Positions 11,801 through 21,564 of a stretch of DNA of 64,000 bases are shown in pieces. The stretch is from the NCBI RefSeq assembly GCF_041296385.1, contig NC_091022.1, positions 25,625,967-25,689,966 of the forward strand. The letters are read 5' to 3'. The stretch's first letter is position 1; each line of letters begins with the position of its first letter. The notes below the pieces were generated by a model. That model searched no databases. It was not told the origin of the DNA and saw only the letters and a list, made by a program, of their open reading frames with translations. The translations under genes were made by a program, and so were the position numbers. Source of the DNA: Aphelocoma coerulescens. Its lineage: Eukaryota > Chordata > Aves > Passeriformes > Corvidae.

Positions 11801-12639
11801 AATCGTCATTTCATGAAAATCACTTAAATTCTTTCCACTGTTGACTAACACCCACTGTTGAAGTGGCTCTTCTCCACTCAGTCCACTGCCTATGGCAGAA
11901 TATAGTGCTGCTTTCTTTTCAGAGGCCTGTTTCTGTGCTGGGCTATGGAAACTGGATCCAAGCAGCACAAAGAAAACTGGGCCTTGAGGAAATCTCAAGA
12001 GTCCAAATAAAAAGATCAAAAACTTTCCTCACATTCTTCCTATGATGATACATCTCAAAATTATTAATTTTTCTTGTCCTGTATCATATCTTAGGCCAAG
12101 CTGTTTTTCCCAAGTGAATTGCAACGTGGGCCTTTGGTTCAGTGAGTTTAACTGAAGCGTGGCTATCTGGAAAAAGGAGTGTTATCTGTAATAAAGTAAC
12201 TCCTTCAAATTTACTCTCTTGATCTTGTACTTTGGTTGGGCTGCCAGAGTCTTAATGCCTGGAAAAATATCTCTCACCTAGGGCCCTAATTTTAAAGCAC
12301 TTTAGATTTTTAGGGGCTGGATGGCGTCATCTGCTTGCATGGATTTTGTCAATGTATTCCTGCGAGTGAGCCAGCCTGAGCTGTGTGCTAATTTCCCATC
12401 TCCTCTTTGGCTGATGACAGTCCCTGGCTCAGCGAGATTTCACTTTTGCTCAATGGACTCTTCTTTCCCTGCCTTCCCTGAGATATATTTTCTAAGCACC
12501 AATTTCACTCCAAAATTAAAGATGAAATATAAAGATTAGGGACTGCAGGGTTTTTTTTTTTCTTTTCCAAAGGCATTTCAATGTCTCATACTCATTGATT
12601 GAGTTAGGTATCTAAATCATCCAGAGCAATCTGGCCCCC
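8881..12639. other. Unique noncoding DNA, no gene seen
   Basis: About 3.8 kb with no exon, repeat family or RNA gene recognised. Two AT-rich stretches, 9985-10240 and 11160-11330, look weakly element-like (scattered ATTA cores, no repeat match) but are not strong enough to call. Frames such as 9194-9490 minus, 9713-9985 minus and 10915-11154 plus have no domain similarity. Confidence 0.5.
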
Positions 12640-12930
12640 ATCCCAAATTAGTTGATGTAAAAGGCCAATTTGCCTTTTAAAAGCTCTCCAATTTAATCTC
12701 CTGCTGTGCGATTAGTGCCATGCGTAATAAACACATTGTGAGCGGCACGCCGAGGGCAGGTGTGGGTGAGGTAATGGATCCCACCGACTGCCTGCACTAT
12801 AAATGCCAGAAATATCAAATACTGCGTGCACCAGCCTTAGTCCCAGTCGATGCTAATTACTCGAGTGGACTGGCTCCAAATTCAGATGTGCTGTGCTGCA
12901 ACTGAGGTCAGGGTACAGTTCATGAGTCTT
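12640..12930. promoter_or_regulatory. Candidate conserved noncoding element with retained CpGs
   Basis: Contains nine CpGs between about 12709 and 12863, in surroundings where CpG is scarce. Visible motifs are an inverted repeat AAAAGGC-N6-GCCTTTT (12659-12678), GATTAGTG and TAATGGATC (bicoid/OTX-like), GTAATAAACA, and GCTAATTACTCGAG (homeodomain core touching an E-box-like CTCGAG). The 61-codon frame at 12720-12905 matches no protein. Retained CpGs plus homeodomain-like sites suggest a constrained regulatory element. Confidence 0.45.
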
Positions 12931-13769
12931 ATCTCAATACCACTGTAGTACTGGAAAGGTCAAACGGAGCATCGTCCAAGGAGAAGGGGTACCGGCTCTG
13001 TTAATTTTTTGTCTCTCCACTCCTTGAACAAAGGGCTGAATATTGTGTCTCTGCTGAAGAGCGTTCTGATGCTCTGCATATTTAAGATAAAAAACAAGGA
13101 AGAACGGAGGAACCATTCCTGCAACAATCCTTAACTGAGCCTTCCCGAGCTTTGCCGGAAACCTTGGAGCACTTGGTCTGCCAATCCTTTGAACTACAAC
13201 TACACCAGAGTCAGAGGCTGGGGAGGGCAGCATTTCTCCTCCAGGCAGGGGTAGTTTCCTGTTCTGACCATTAAGAAAAGCCAGCTTTTTCTACCAGATA
13301 ACATGTTCAGAAAACATTAAACCCCCATGTTCATTTGTAGGCATTCCTGCTGTTGGAGGAATTGCTGATCAGGGGGGCACGAGGCTGAGCTTCCCTTTTC
13401 CACTTGCTCACCACTATCCCGCTTGAACAGCTGTAAAGCACCTCCAAATAGGAATGTTCCCTGTTTTGCATAATTTTAATAACTGTGTTAGGTAGAGAGA
13501 GTGGAAATCTGGTTTCAGAACTGGTTTTAGTTGGGCTCAGCTCACTGTTACAAAGTGTTATTATCTGCACCCGTTTCCAAAGTAGATTCCCAAGAGCCCA
13601 CGCACGAGACAATATTTTGTTCCTTCTCTGAAAGCAATAAGCAAAGTCATTGCTAAGACTAGAGTGTGATCCCAATCCACAGTCATCCTGCTCTTTTAAT
13701 TTCAGCTATCTCTAAAGTGTTAACTGTGGAAAGCAGAAACATGAAACCCCACCATAGAGAGAGAGCTGA
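12931..13769. other. Unique noncoding DNA, no gene seen
   Basis: Minus-strand frames at 12934-13233 and 13331-13675 have no recognisable domain or splice context. No repeat recognised. Confidence 0.5.
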
Positions 13770-13930
13770 TTAGAATTCAGCCCACTGTATCACCCGTAAA
13801 TAGGAAATAAAGAATACATGGCTGTGATTAATCGTCCATAAATGGCCATTGCCTGCTTCCTCTGCTCCATACAAACACAGTCCACGTATTTATTCAGCTC
13901 ACCAAAGGAGTAACAAGATCATTCCTATTT
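13770..13930. promoter_or_regulatory. Candidate regulatory element with a CArG box
   Basis: A perfect SRF-type CArG box, CCATAAATGG, lies at 13836-13845. Two bases before it is the palindromic homeodomain dimer site GATTAATC (13826-13833). The surrounding sequence is non-repetitive with no useful open frame. CArG boxes with this exact consensus bind SRF in vertebrates; binding here is inferred. Confidence 0.42.
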
Positions 13931-14642
13931 GTTAGGACTGGGATTTAAGCAAGTACTTAAAGGGAAGCTCAGTTCTTTTTGGTCTGTATACATGCACACA
14001 CATCTGCTCTTCTGTCTGGTTTTCACTATCCATGAGATAAACTGGATTTTTTTTTTTAAAGGTGTACTTGGCCTATAGATCAAAATACACTGAGATGCAA
14101 AATCACAGCAGTGTCAGTTTTAGTAAAGGAATTTCTGTGGTATTACAGACATCAGTCTCTAAGGACTGGCAATAATTGTACTATTAAGAAAGAGAGTTTT
14201 GGTTCTTATATGTTGCAATTTGGCCAAATCTGATACCAGGACACTGGGAAAAAGAATAAATATCATGTGATGCACAGAAACCTGACCTGTAGCTTGAAGT
14301 GCTGGTGGGTAAAGCCCGTTTTTACCAGTTGTGGATACAGTTCCATTAGAGCACCAGCTTGCCTGCTTGTGGTTCAGCTGAGCTCAGCAGAGCAGGGCTG
14401 TCTGCACCACTGCTCCCTGGCAAAACACAGAAACATCTTTCCTTTGCTGGGGTTGCAGTCCAAGGGCTGCATCTGTGAACAGAGCGCTGCCTCCAGTGCC
14501 TTCAGCCTCTGCTGTTCCTGGGTGCTTGGTACACCAGGCATTTCTCTGGAAGTACCACTTGCACAGGCGTTGTAGTGGCAGTGCTGGTCTGGGAATGGCA
14601 GGTGACAATTAGGAGATTTGGTCCCTCTGCCCCCACTTTCCT
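13931..14642. other. Unique noncoding DNA, no gene seen
   Basis: Open frames overlap on both strands around 14267-14658 (102 codons plus, 94 codons minus) without domain similarity. A T-run lies at about 14049-14058. Confidence 0.5.
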
Positions 14643-14742
14643 GAATGTCTTTGAGCAAATCCCTTGGTTTCTGAGTGCCCCAGTTCCCCAGCTGTTCAAC
14701 AGGGATGGGGAACTACAACCCTCATTAAAGGCACTGCAGATC
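14643..14742 (+). mobile_element. MIR/CORE-SINE-like remnant
   Basis: The order TTTGAGCAAATCCCTTGG, CTGAGTGCCCCAGTTCCCC, then AGCTGTTCAACAGGGATGGG matches the MIR 3' half (cTTgGGCAAgTCaCTT..CTcTGTGCCTCAGTTTCCcCatCTGTaaAAtgGGGATa). The piece ends near GGCACTGCAGATC. It lies only about 115 bp before a CR1 copy. Confidence 0.58.
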
Positions 14743-14855
14743 AAGGAGGGAAAAATGCTGCACAAGAGCTAAATATTGGTATTATTACCCTTGAAAATGG
14801 TGTAATTGATGTGAAATGGCCAGTAAAATTGTCAAACTCATGTATAAGAAATAGG

Positions 14856-15140
14856 ACACAGAATTATAGAATGGATGGTGTTGGAAAGGGTCTTGAGATC
14901 ATCCTGTCCATTGCCTCTTCTCAGGCTGAGTTACCTAGGAGGTTGCCCAGGGCAATATCTGGCTGGGTTTTTAATATCTGCAGGGATAGAGACTCCATAG
15001 CCTGTTCCAGTGTTTGACCACTCTCACAGTTAAAAAGTATTTTCTTGTGTTCAGGTGGATTTTCCTATATTTCTTTTCATTTGTGGCCTTTGCCTCTTAT
15101 GCAGCATGTGGTCCCCACATCCCCCTGAGGAACCAGCAAG
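14856..15140 (-). mobile_element. CR1 LINE 3' fragment
   Basis: On the plus strand it begins with ACACAGAATTATAGAATGG, the reverse complement of a CR1 3' tail, followed by GTTGGAAAGGGTCTTGAGAT. It continues through GGTTGCCCAGGGCAATATCT, TCCAGTGTTTGACCACTCTC, AAAAAGTATTTTCTTGTGTT and GCCTTTGCCTCTTATG. All are standard avian CR1 blocks in the expected order. A short internal deletion removes part of the CTCTCTGGGCAACC block. The far end, about 15090-15140, is diverged, so that boundary is approximate. Confidence 0.9.
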
Positions 15141-17082
15141 GCCCAGACAGTGGCTGCATGTGACCAGATGTGATTTCAATTTGTCCAGTCACCTTTGAAA
15201 TCCCAGTGTTCATTCTTTTTTTCCCCTGCTGATTTTCCTCAGCTGGCTACTTTTTTTTGGAGACCAGTACCAGCTTGTTGAACCAGCGGGTTTAACTGCC
15301 TCACATCTCCTGGAGATGGTCTGGCACCATCCAAGGGCCCCCACACCCCTAGGAAGTTAGCAGAGATAGTCCAGCAATAGGGAGCCTTTCCCAAGTGAGC
15401 CTGTTGTAAAACAGTGATTACCAACACCACAAGATTTCTCTTCCAGGAAAAAAAAAAACCTCTTGCCTAAAGATGTTATCATGCATAATTCAGGGAAGAA
15501 ATCCATACTGCATTTAAAAGATTACATCTTATCATCCAGGGTACTTATTAGCTTGATGATTTAAAAGTAGATGGGGATAGAGCCTTCCCTGCTATTCTGC
15601 AGTAGCATCAGAGCAGTGTGCTGATGAGTGATGGCCTTGTGGCTTGGTTTGTGACTGAACTGCTTTTCTGATGCCAGAACTGGTCCAGGTGGGGTGGAGA
15701 AGTTTCCAATTCGTGGTGAGCAGCCCTGGCCCTGCTCCATGTGGGTGTGGGTTTCACCAGACCACCATCTGTGGTTACTCCAGGGATCCCCTCTTCTTCC
15801 TGCTGGGTTTGGTTAAGTTTGGGCAGGCAGGAACAAGGGGTTAGTGGTGTTAACTCCTCTGGTTAATGCCCTGTCCAGGAGCACTCCCGTCTTCCCAACA
15901 ACAGGAGAAAATGCTTTGGGACAGCCAAGGGCAGGGGTCTGGATACTGGAATAGTGAGGAGATTGCAACAAAATTTAGGCAGATTTACTCTGGACAGCAC
16001 TAGTTGTTCGGATGGCCCTTGGTGATTTCCAAATACATGTTCTCCTTCCCAGAATGTGCCCTCCTTTTGACCTGGCATGTCCCATGCTGCTTGGAACCTC
16101 ACTCAGAACAGGGCTGGGTTTCCACCTCTGCCCCCACACTGTGCAGATTGTCACCAATTTTCTAAATCAAGAAAACCCCTTTTTTTTTTTTTTAAATCCA
16201 ACCCACATATGGGCTGTTTCAAATCCAAATACAAATTTGAAACGCATAGTGGAAGTTGTTTAAAAATGGCATTGCACCAGGGAACAGGTTCATTCAAATA
16301 CCAGGTGCTCCAGCTTGAACTTGGAGAGGGAGAACTTGGTTATGACTATTATTTTTGCACCATCATCCTGTCCCTATTATGCCTTGTGCCTGCCCTGCAT
16401 CACGAGGCAGGACATAGCAAAACTGGCCATTTATGGCAAAACTACTCCAAGTACCATCTCGGGACCTATCTGCAACACCTAAATGAAGCATATCTTTTTT
16501 AGCTTTTGGGGCTTATTCTGGGCTACATGCATGTAACAGGAGTTAAATTATGATGAAGTTGAGCTAGGATTCTTAGGAAATCTTGATTTTTTATCAAATA
16601 TATCCCAGGAAAGCAAGATTAACCCCAAAAGGTGGCACTGATTGTAGCAAATGGCATGCGTGTTTCTAGGGTATTTCTCTGTGTGGCTTTCCATGAAAGC
16701 TCTCATCCCAGAGATCTCCTGATTGTATCACAGACTTAGAACTAACTGATAACCTGATGTTTACAGCCATTTCAGGCAAAAATCCTCAGATGAATGGCTT
16801 GGGAAGTCTCAGGATGGCTGGATGACAGCTCGGTTCAGGAACGGGGTGTACTGAACACGGAGTGTGAGAGTGACTAAAAAGGAAGTATTTTGCAAAAATC
16901 CTTCTCCCCTGTTTCAAGGTTGAGAGGTGTGAAATGTCTGCATTTAACAGCCATTATTAATTACTGTTTACTCTCTGCCAACACTGCCTTGGGAGCAGCT
17001 GTGATGATTTAGCCAAGCACCCATGGCCATCACTCAACTGGCTGCTGTGACTCAGCCATGGAGCCTCGTTCACTTCCCTCTC
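15141..17082. other. Unique noncoding DNA, no gene seen
   Basis: Contains an A-run near 15449-15460, a T-run near 16180-16192 and a CArG box at 16427-16436. The plus frame 16077-16502 (141 codons) crosses the T-run as a run of phenylalanines and has no domain, so it is judged non-coding. Confidence 0.5.
16427..16436. promoter_or_regulatory. Isolated CArG box (SRF-type)
   Basis: CCATTTATGG matches the CC(A/T)6GG consensus exactly. No other motif cluster surrounds it, so function is uncertain. Confidence 0.3.
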
Positions 17083-17172
17083 TGGCTCTGTGACCCACTT
17101 CTGTCCTGCTTCAGCTCACTTCATCTGCCTGAGTCTTGGGCCACCATGTGAGAAATGGGTATTTTCTTCACA
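17083..17172 (+). mobile_element. MIR/CORE-SINE-like remnant
   Basis: GGCTCTGTGACCCACTT is followed by CACTTCATCTGCCTGAGTCT and then TGTGAGAAATGGGTATTTTC. MIR gives the same order (GctcTGTGACCTtggg..CACTTcAtCTgcCTGaGtCTCAGTTTCCcCATcTGTaAAATGGGtAtaat). Divergence is high but the block order and spacing fit. Confidence 0.55.
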
Positions 17173-18820
17173 TGGAAAAAATGATATATAAAGCAACATT
17201 AGTATGAGGTAAAAATCATGGGGGTTTGGATGGTAGACATGAATCACAGAGATAAATATTCCTCACCTTATCCTCAATCGTGCAATATCTGATCCATAGA
17301 AGAGCTAAAAGTTGCAGTCAAGATTTCCAGGGTAAAGTCCTGGCTTTATTAAAAATAGCAAAATGTTTCTTCACCTAAAAAGACCAAAGGTTCAGCCCCT
17401 CGAGGGTGAATCAGAAGCTCTGTGAGACCCATGTTCCCATGCTAGAAAAGGGAGAAGAGGGGGGATTTAAGATTCCCATGCTGAAAAGCACCTCTATGCT
17501 CTAACCAGTTTTCTCAGCTAAACTGTGCTTTTCCACCTTTTTCCTGCCCTCTTTTTCCTACTTCTTAGTCAAGCCTTCTCAGACATACTTTGTGTTTTCC
17601 ACTTGGTGACTCAGCATCAGCTGCTCAAACTCTTTGGGAGCGTGACAAGGCTGTGACCGACTGAGAGGGAAAAGAAATCTGCCTTAGGGGACACAGAAAT
17701 GATTAAGTGCTAAGTACAACATGAATTCGCCAGAAAACAACATCCCCACCAAGAGCCTGCTGTCTCCCTGCAGGGCTGTGCTCAGCATTCAGACTTGCAA
17801 ACACCAGCGAGCAGATTTAGTGCTCATGGCAGCTCTGGAAGGGGCATCGAACAACAAGGAGAATGCTCAGGGCCTACAACAATCACACCTCTAGAAATGT
17901 ATTAATCCAACCTTATAATGGGCCCTAAATGCTGTAGAACAGTCCTCATCAATCTTAGCTGTACATGCAGAAGCAACCCCAAAAATTGCCCTGCCTTCAC
18001 CTAGCACCAAAGCGAAAAGAGTAGAAATCCTCAGTATTTGTTCAGGCTGCTTTGGTCCAAAGTATCAGGAGTAACAACCCTAAATGTGCAAAATGAACAG
18101 GGGATTCTTTATACCCAGGATAATTTTGTGTATGTAATGGGGAATCACGGTAGGATATTGACTCCCTTATGGCTGTGAGAAAGACTTGCTCTAGTACTTT
18201 TTTCTTCCAAACACTAGCTGGTAATAAAATCTTCCTTCAGATACCCAGGCTGTTGGTAGTGCAGTTTGAATTGGCTGGTTTCTGTTCCCACGGCTTCCAG
18301 AGAGTAAATTTCAAGCCTTGCTGGTAAAGCAGCATTTTTATACTTCATGAATTTGGATTCTTTAAAACATTTTTGATGATAAAGAACTTCTTTATGAAAG
18401 ACTTAATGAAAAAGAATAATTTCTTTTATATCCGTGCCTATCAGTACTGATGCTCTCAGTCTCCCCTGAGTTCCTTCCACAGGAGGATTCAAATCCCTCC
18501 AGACTCACTCAAAAGCGTCTCATCCTTCCATCTGTGCTGGTCTGCCATGGAGAGGTGCATGAGAGGTGAAATAAATCACACCTCCTGGTATTGACCAGCT
18601 GTGACAGCCCCTGACAGCCATGCTGCTGCAGTGCATCCATGTCAGCTGCCCTTGGATCTCTGCTTGGAGCTACCAGATGGGGAGGAACATGAGTAATGAG
18701 AGGAGCTCCTCCATGCCCAGGGAGAACCACAGGGAGAGGCACTGACCTTTCCTGAAATCCCCTCTCATCCCACAAACGCCCAGTTCATAGCACACTCACC
18801 TCCAGAGAAGGGACAAGGCA
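17173..18820. other. Unique noncoding DNA, no gene seen
   Basis: No repeat or exon recognised. A minus-strand frame at 18509-18775 has no domain similarity. Confidence 0.5.
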
Positions 18821-18948
18821 ATGGAGGGTCACTCAGCTGGGTCTGGTGGGGTGTCCATGCCTGGAGGTGACCTGGCTGCACTCGATGGAGGGTCACTCAG
18901 CTGGGTCTGGGGTGGTGTCCATGCCTGGAGGTGACCTGGCTGCACTCA
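18821..18948. repeat. Tandem duplication, two 64-bp units
   Basis: Units at 18821-18884 and 18885-18948 each begin ATGGAGGGTCACTCAGCTGG and end GACCTGGCTGCACTC plus one base (G or A). They differ at only a few positions, mainly GGTGGGG against GGGGTGG near base 25 and the last base, so the duplication is recent. The plus frame 18846-19298 runs through both copies without a domain match. Confidence 0.95.
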
Positions 18949-19076
18949 CAGGGCAATGTGGAGGCAGTGGCCAGGCTGTACCCATCCTCCCCCTGAGTGG
19001 GGTGTACGCTGCCCCAGCCACAGTGGCTCCATCTGTACACAGCTTCTTGGAGCCCTGGGATTGCAGGGAGCCAGGG

Positions 19077-19114
19077 AACTTGCTCTCTGCTGTTAAACTT
19101 GCTCTCTGCTGTTA
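19077..19114. repeat. Tandem duplication, two 19-bp units
   Basis: AACTTGCTCTCTGCTGTTA occurs twice in direct contact (19077-19095 and 19096-19114) with no mismatch. It lies about 130 bp after the 64-bp duplication. Confidence 0.95.
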
Positions 19115-19387
19115 TAGATCACTGAATACTGATACTAAAGCACAGGGAAAACCTCCATCAACTCTTGCAAAGTGCTTTGAAATCTTTTTTCTGCACAAGG
19201 ACAGAAAGACTTTAAGGGAACAGAAACCAGCTCCTTTGCCAGCCATGCCAAATGTTTTCAGCAACCTCCAGTGGAAAAAGGAACGCAGTGAGCTTTGATT
19301 ATGGGTCATTCCTATCCAGCACCATGCCTCTGGTGGCTGAGGAGTCTGGTTTAACTTATTTTTATATGAAAAGAAAGAGGTAGGTAG
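19115..19387. other. Unique noncoding DNA
   Basis: Crossed by opposing open frames with no domain similarity; nothing else seen. Confidence 0.5.
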
Positions 19388-19438
19388 ACACAAACACACA
19401 CACATAAATGTATAGAGCACACACACATACACACACAC
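19388..19438. repeat. Interrupted (CA)n microsatellite
   Basis: Three CA-rich runs, separated by TAAATGTATAGAG and a single T, over about 50 bases. Confidence 0.9.
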
Positions 19439-19599
19439 GTAATCTAGGAGGCAAAGAGAGAATCTGTACCTGCATTTGCGATATCTTCCTGCACCAGGTA
19501 AGGAAAGCATCTTTTTCCTTTTAACTGGGTGCTGTACCTACATTGTTTCCTCACAGTCTATCTTTAGGTTATAGCAGTTCACAAGGTTTTTTCAGCAGA

Positions 19600-19990
19600 T
19601 GTGTTATTCAATTACTTCAGGGCTTTTCCATTTGTAATATTGCGAAGCAATGATAGCCAGCAGACTTCACCTGTCTTTTAGAGATAGCCAGCCCGGTAAT
19701 TTTAACTCTGCCCATTTTATCCACACCAGTAAATCTCATAACATGGTTATAGAGAGATTCCAATTTTTGTAGAACCTTCTCCTGGGAATTCCTGTATACA
19801 ATATTGCCATAGTCTGTAATGGACATAACCTGTGATTGGATTAATGTTTCCCTAGTGAAGAAGTCAAAGCATTTCATGTTCCTATAACTGGTTTGCAGCT
19901 CTGCAGTAAAGGTCTTTGGTGTGGCAGAGAGAATAATTGCAAACTCAGCCCCAATCAGAATATATAATCCCCTCACAGCGAGGGTCTAAT
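19600..19990 (-). mobile_element. L2-like LINE fragment, region after the reverse transcriptase
   Basis: An uninterrupted 119-codon minus frame (19976 to 19617) encodes residues typical of the segment just C-terminal to the reverse transcriptase of L2/Rex1-type LINEs. Visible are SYRNMKCF (like flYRNKsCF), then ITDYGNIVYRNS (the conserved lDYGDivYmnas), KLESLYNHVMRFTG (LDsvYHsalRFitG), and TGLAISKRQVKSAGYH plus FAILQMEK (vGWpSL..RR..HW..FiYKal.gKlP). The histidine-rich THHC motif after the RFTG block is lost. No catalytic YADD part is present, so the piece cannot be active. It is a fossil of an old LINE, notable for the still-open frame. Confidence 0.75.
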
Positions 19991-21527
19991 TCAGTGCAGT
20001 TAGATGGCCCTTGCAGGGGTTTGTAGTGGGATTTTCTTGTCAGGAGAGCAGAATGCATAGAAAACAAGTTAATTTCAGCATTTTAATATTCATCACCCAG
20101 TCCTGTACAAAGGGAGGCAAATGCATTGCTACTGCTCCAAGGGAGGGCCATGCAGCTCCCCAGGCAGAGAATGGGAACAAGCAGGGAGGGCATTGCCATG
20201 GGGCACTGGTCTCCTCAGAAGAAAAGCCCTCCACTTGTGTTCAGACAAACACGTGCCTTTGTTCTTAAGAGTAAATGCCATTTTGTCCAAATAAATGCCT
20301 AGGTTTGGACCCATACTGGCTTCTGAACCTGTCAGAATCCCTGGTGTCACCTCACCTTGGTCCTGACACAAGTGACTAATAAGGAATTACTGTTGGGAGT
20401 ACAACATGCTTTACTCACCTCTGAGATACAGATTATCTCCAGGAGGAAGAGGCTCATGGCAGGCCAGGAGCAGACTCTGAAGCAGAATCTACCTGCTCAG
20501 GTGGAAGAGGAGAACTTCAGCACTCACATGGGAGGAAAGGCAACTAGAGGCTGGGAACAAAAGGTCTCCTATTTTCAGCTCCCATGCTAGTTTCCCCAAA
20601 AAATGAGATGTGTAAACCCTCAGGCAAACTAGTAGAGACTCCTCAGTGAAAGGTTCAGGCTCCCATCCCCAGCTGGTCAGGGAGAGCTTTCAAAAAACCC
20701 ACTTTATTGGAGAACCCTGAAAGCAGCTGTGGGTCTCTGAAAAGAGCACTATAGAGTCAGCTCTGCTTGTGGGGTTCAGGGGAGATTAACTGGCATCTCA
20801 GCAGGGAAAGATTGAGTAGTGGCAACTGTGGCTTGGCCAGAAGGGGCCAGAGACAAACTGAAAGAGGAATTAAATGGGAGGCAAGAGCAAAGAGTGTGAA
20901 CATGACATTCTGGAACAAGGATGGGGAGGATGGGTTCCAGGATGGGCGTGCTGCCCAGCTGAAGAGCAAGGCAGATGCTCCTGGCAGATAACCTTATGTT
21001 TGGATGTTATGGCACTGCTAGGCAGGTGGAGAGGATGGGAGGAAGGTTAGCACCATGGGAGCTGACAAATGGGATGTCATCATTTCCCATATGGGTAACT
21101 GTCTCCAGTCTGTGCTTCTGTGCAACTGAAAGGTTGGGATATCTCAGCAGAGAGGAAGCATCTCTGGCAGAGATGAGCAATCTACATTAGGTCTGTACTA
21201 AGACCTATAAATTTCAGTCTGTGGGGCAGATACCTGTGCACAAGACAAGTAAGAAGTAGAGACAGTAATTTCCAGGAAAATCCAGTTACAAATCTAAACT
21301 TAAAAGACTTCTATTAGTCTGATAGAGGGAGCCTCTGACAGCTGATAGCAGGGCAGCACAAGGGCTTCCCAGAATCCAGCTGTCTTGGTTCTGAAGTGAT
21401 CTGGGAGCCTGTGAGGAAGAAGGAATGGAAATTAAACAGCACACTCATTCCACAGCTGCTTTTATCACTTTATTCATATTTCTAGAGTAGGCTTTTTAGT
21501 GGCTAAGCAAATATTGAAATGCTCTCA
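19991..21527. other. Unique noncoding DNA, no gene seen
   Basis: Open frames at 20011-20268, 20129-20371 (minus), 20357-20590 and 20767-20991 overlap and lack domains. A stretch at 20580-20620 faintly recalls a MIR 3' half but is too diverged to call. Confidence 0.5.
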
Positions 21528-21564
21528 TTATATATATATATGTGTGTGTGTGTACATATATATA
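21528..21564. repeat. Compound (TA)n(TG)n(TA)n microsatellite
   Basis: About six TA, six TG, then ACATATATATA. Likely polymorphic in length. Confidence 0.95.

Noticed and set aside
16077..16502. 141-codon plus frame
   Set aside because: Crosses a T-run coding poly-Phe, overlaps other frames and has no domain.
20580..20625. CTAGTTTCCCCAAAAAATGA, faintly like MIR CTCAGTTTCCCC..AAAATGA
   Set aside because: Too short and spacing does not fit; other MIR blocks are absent.
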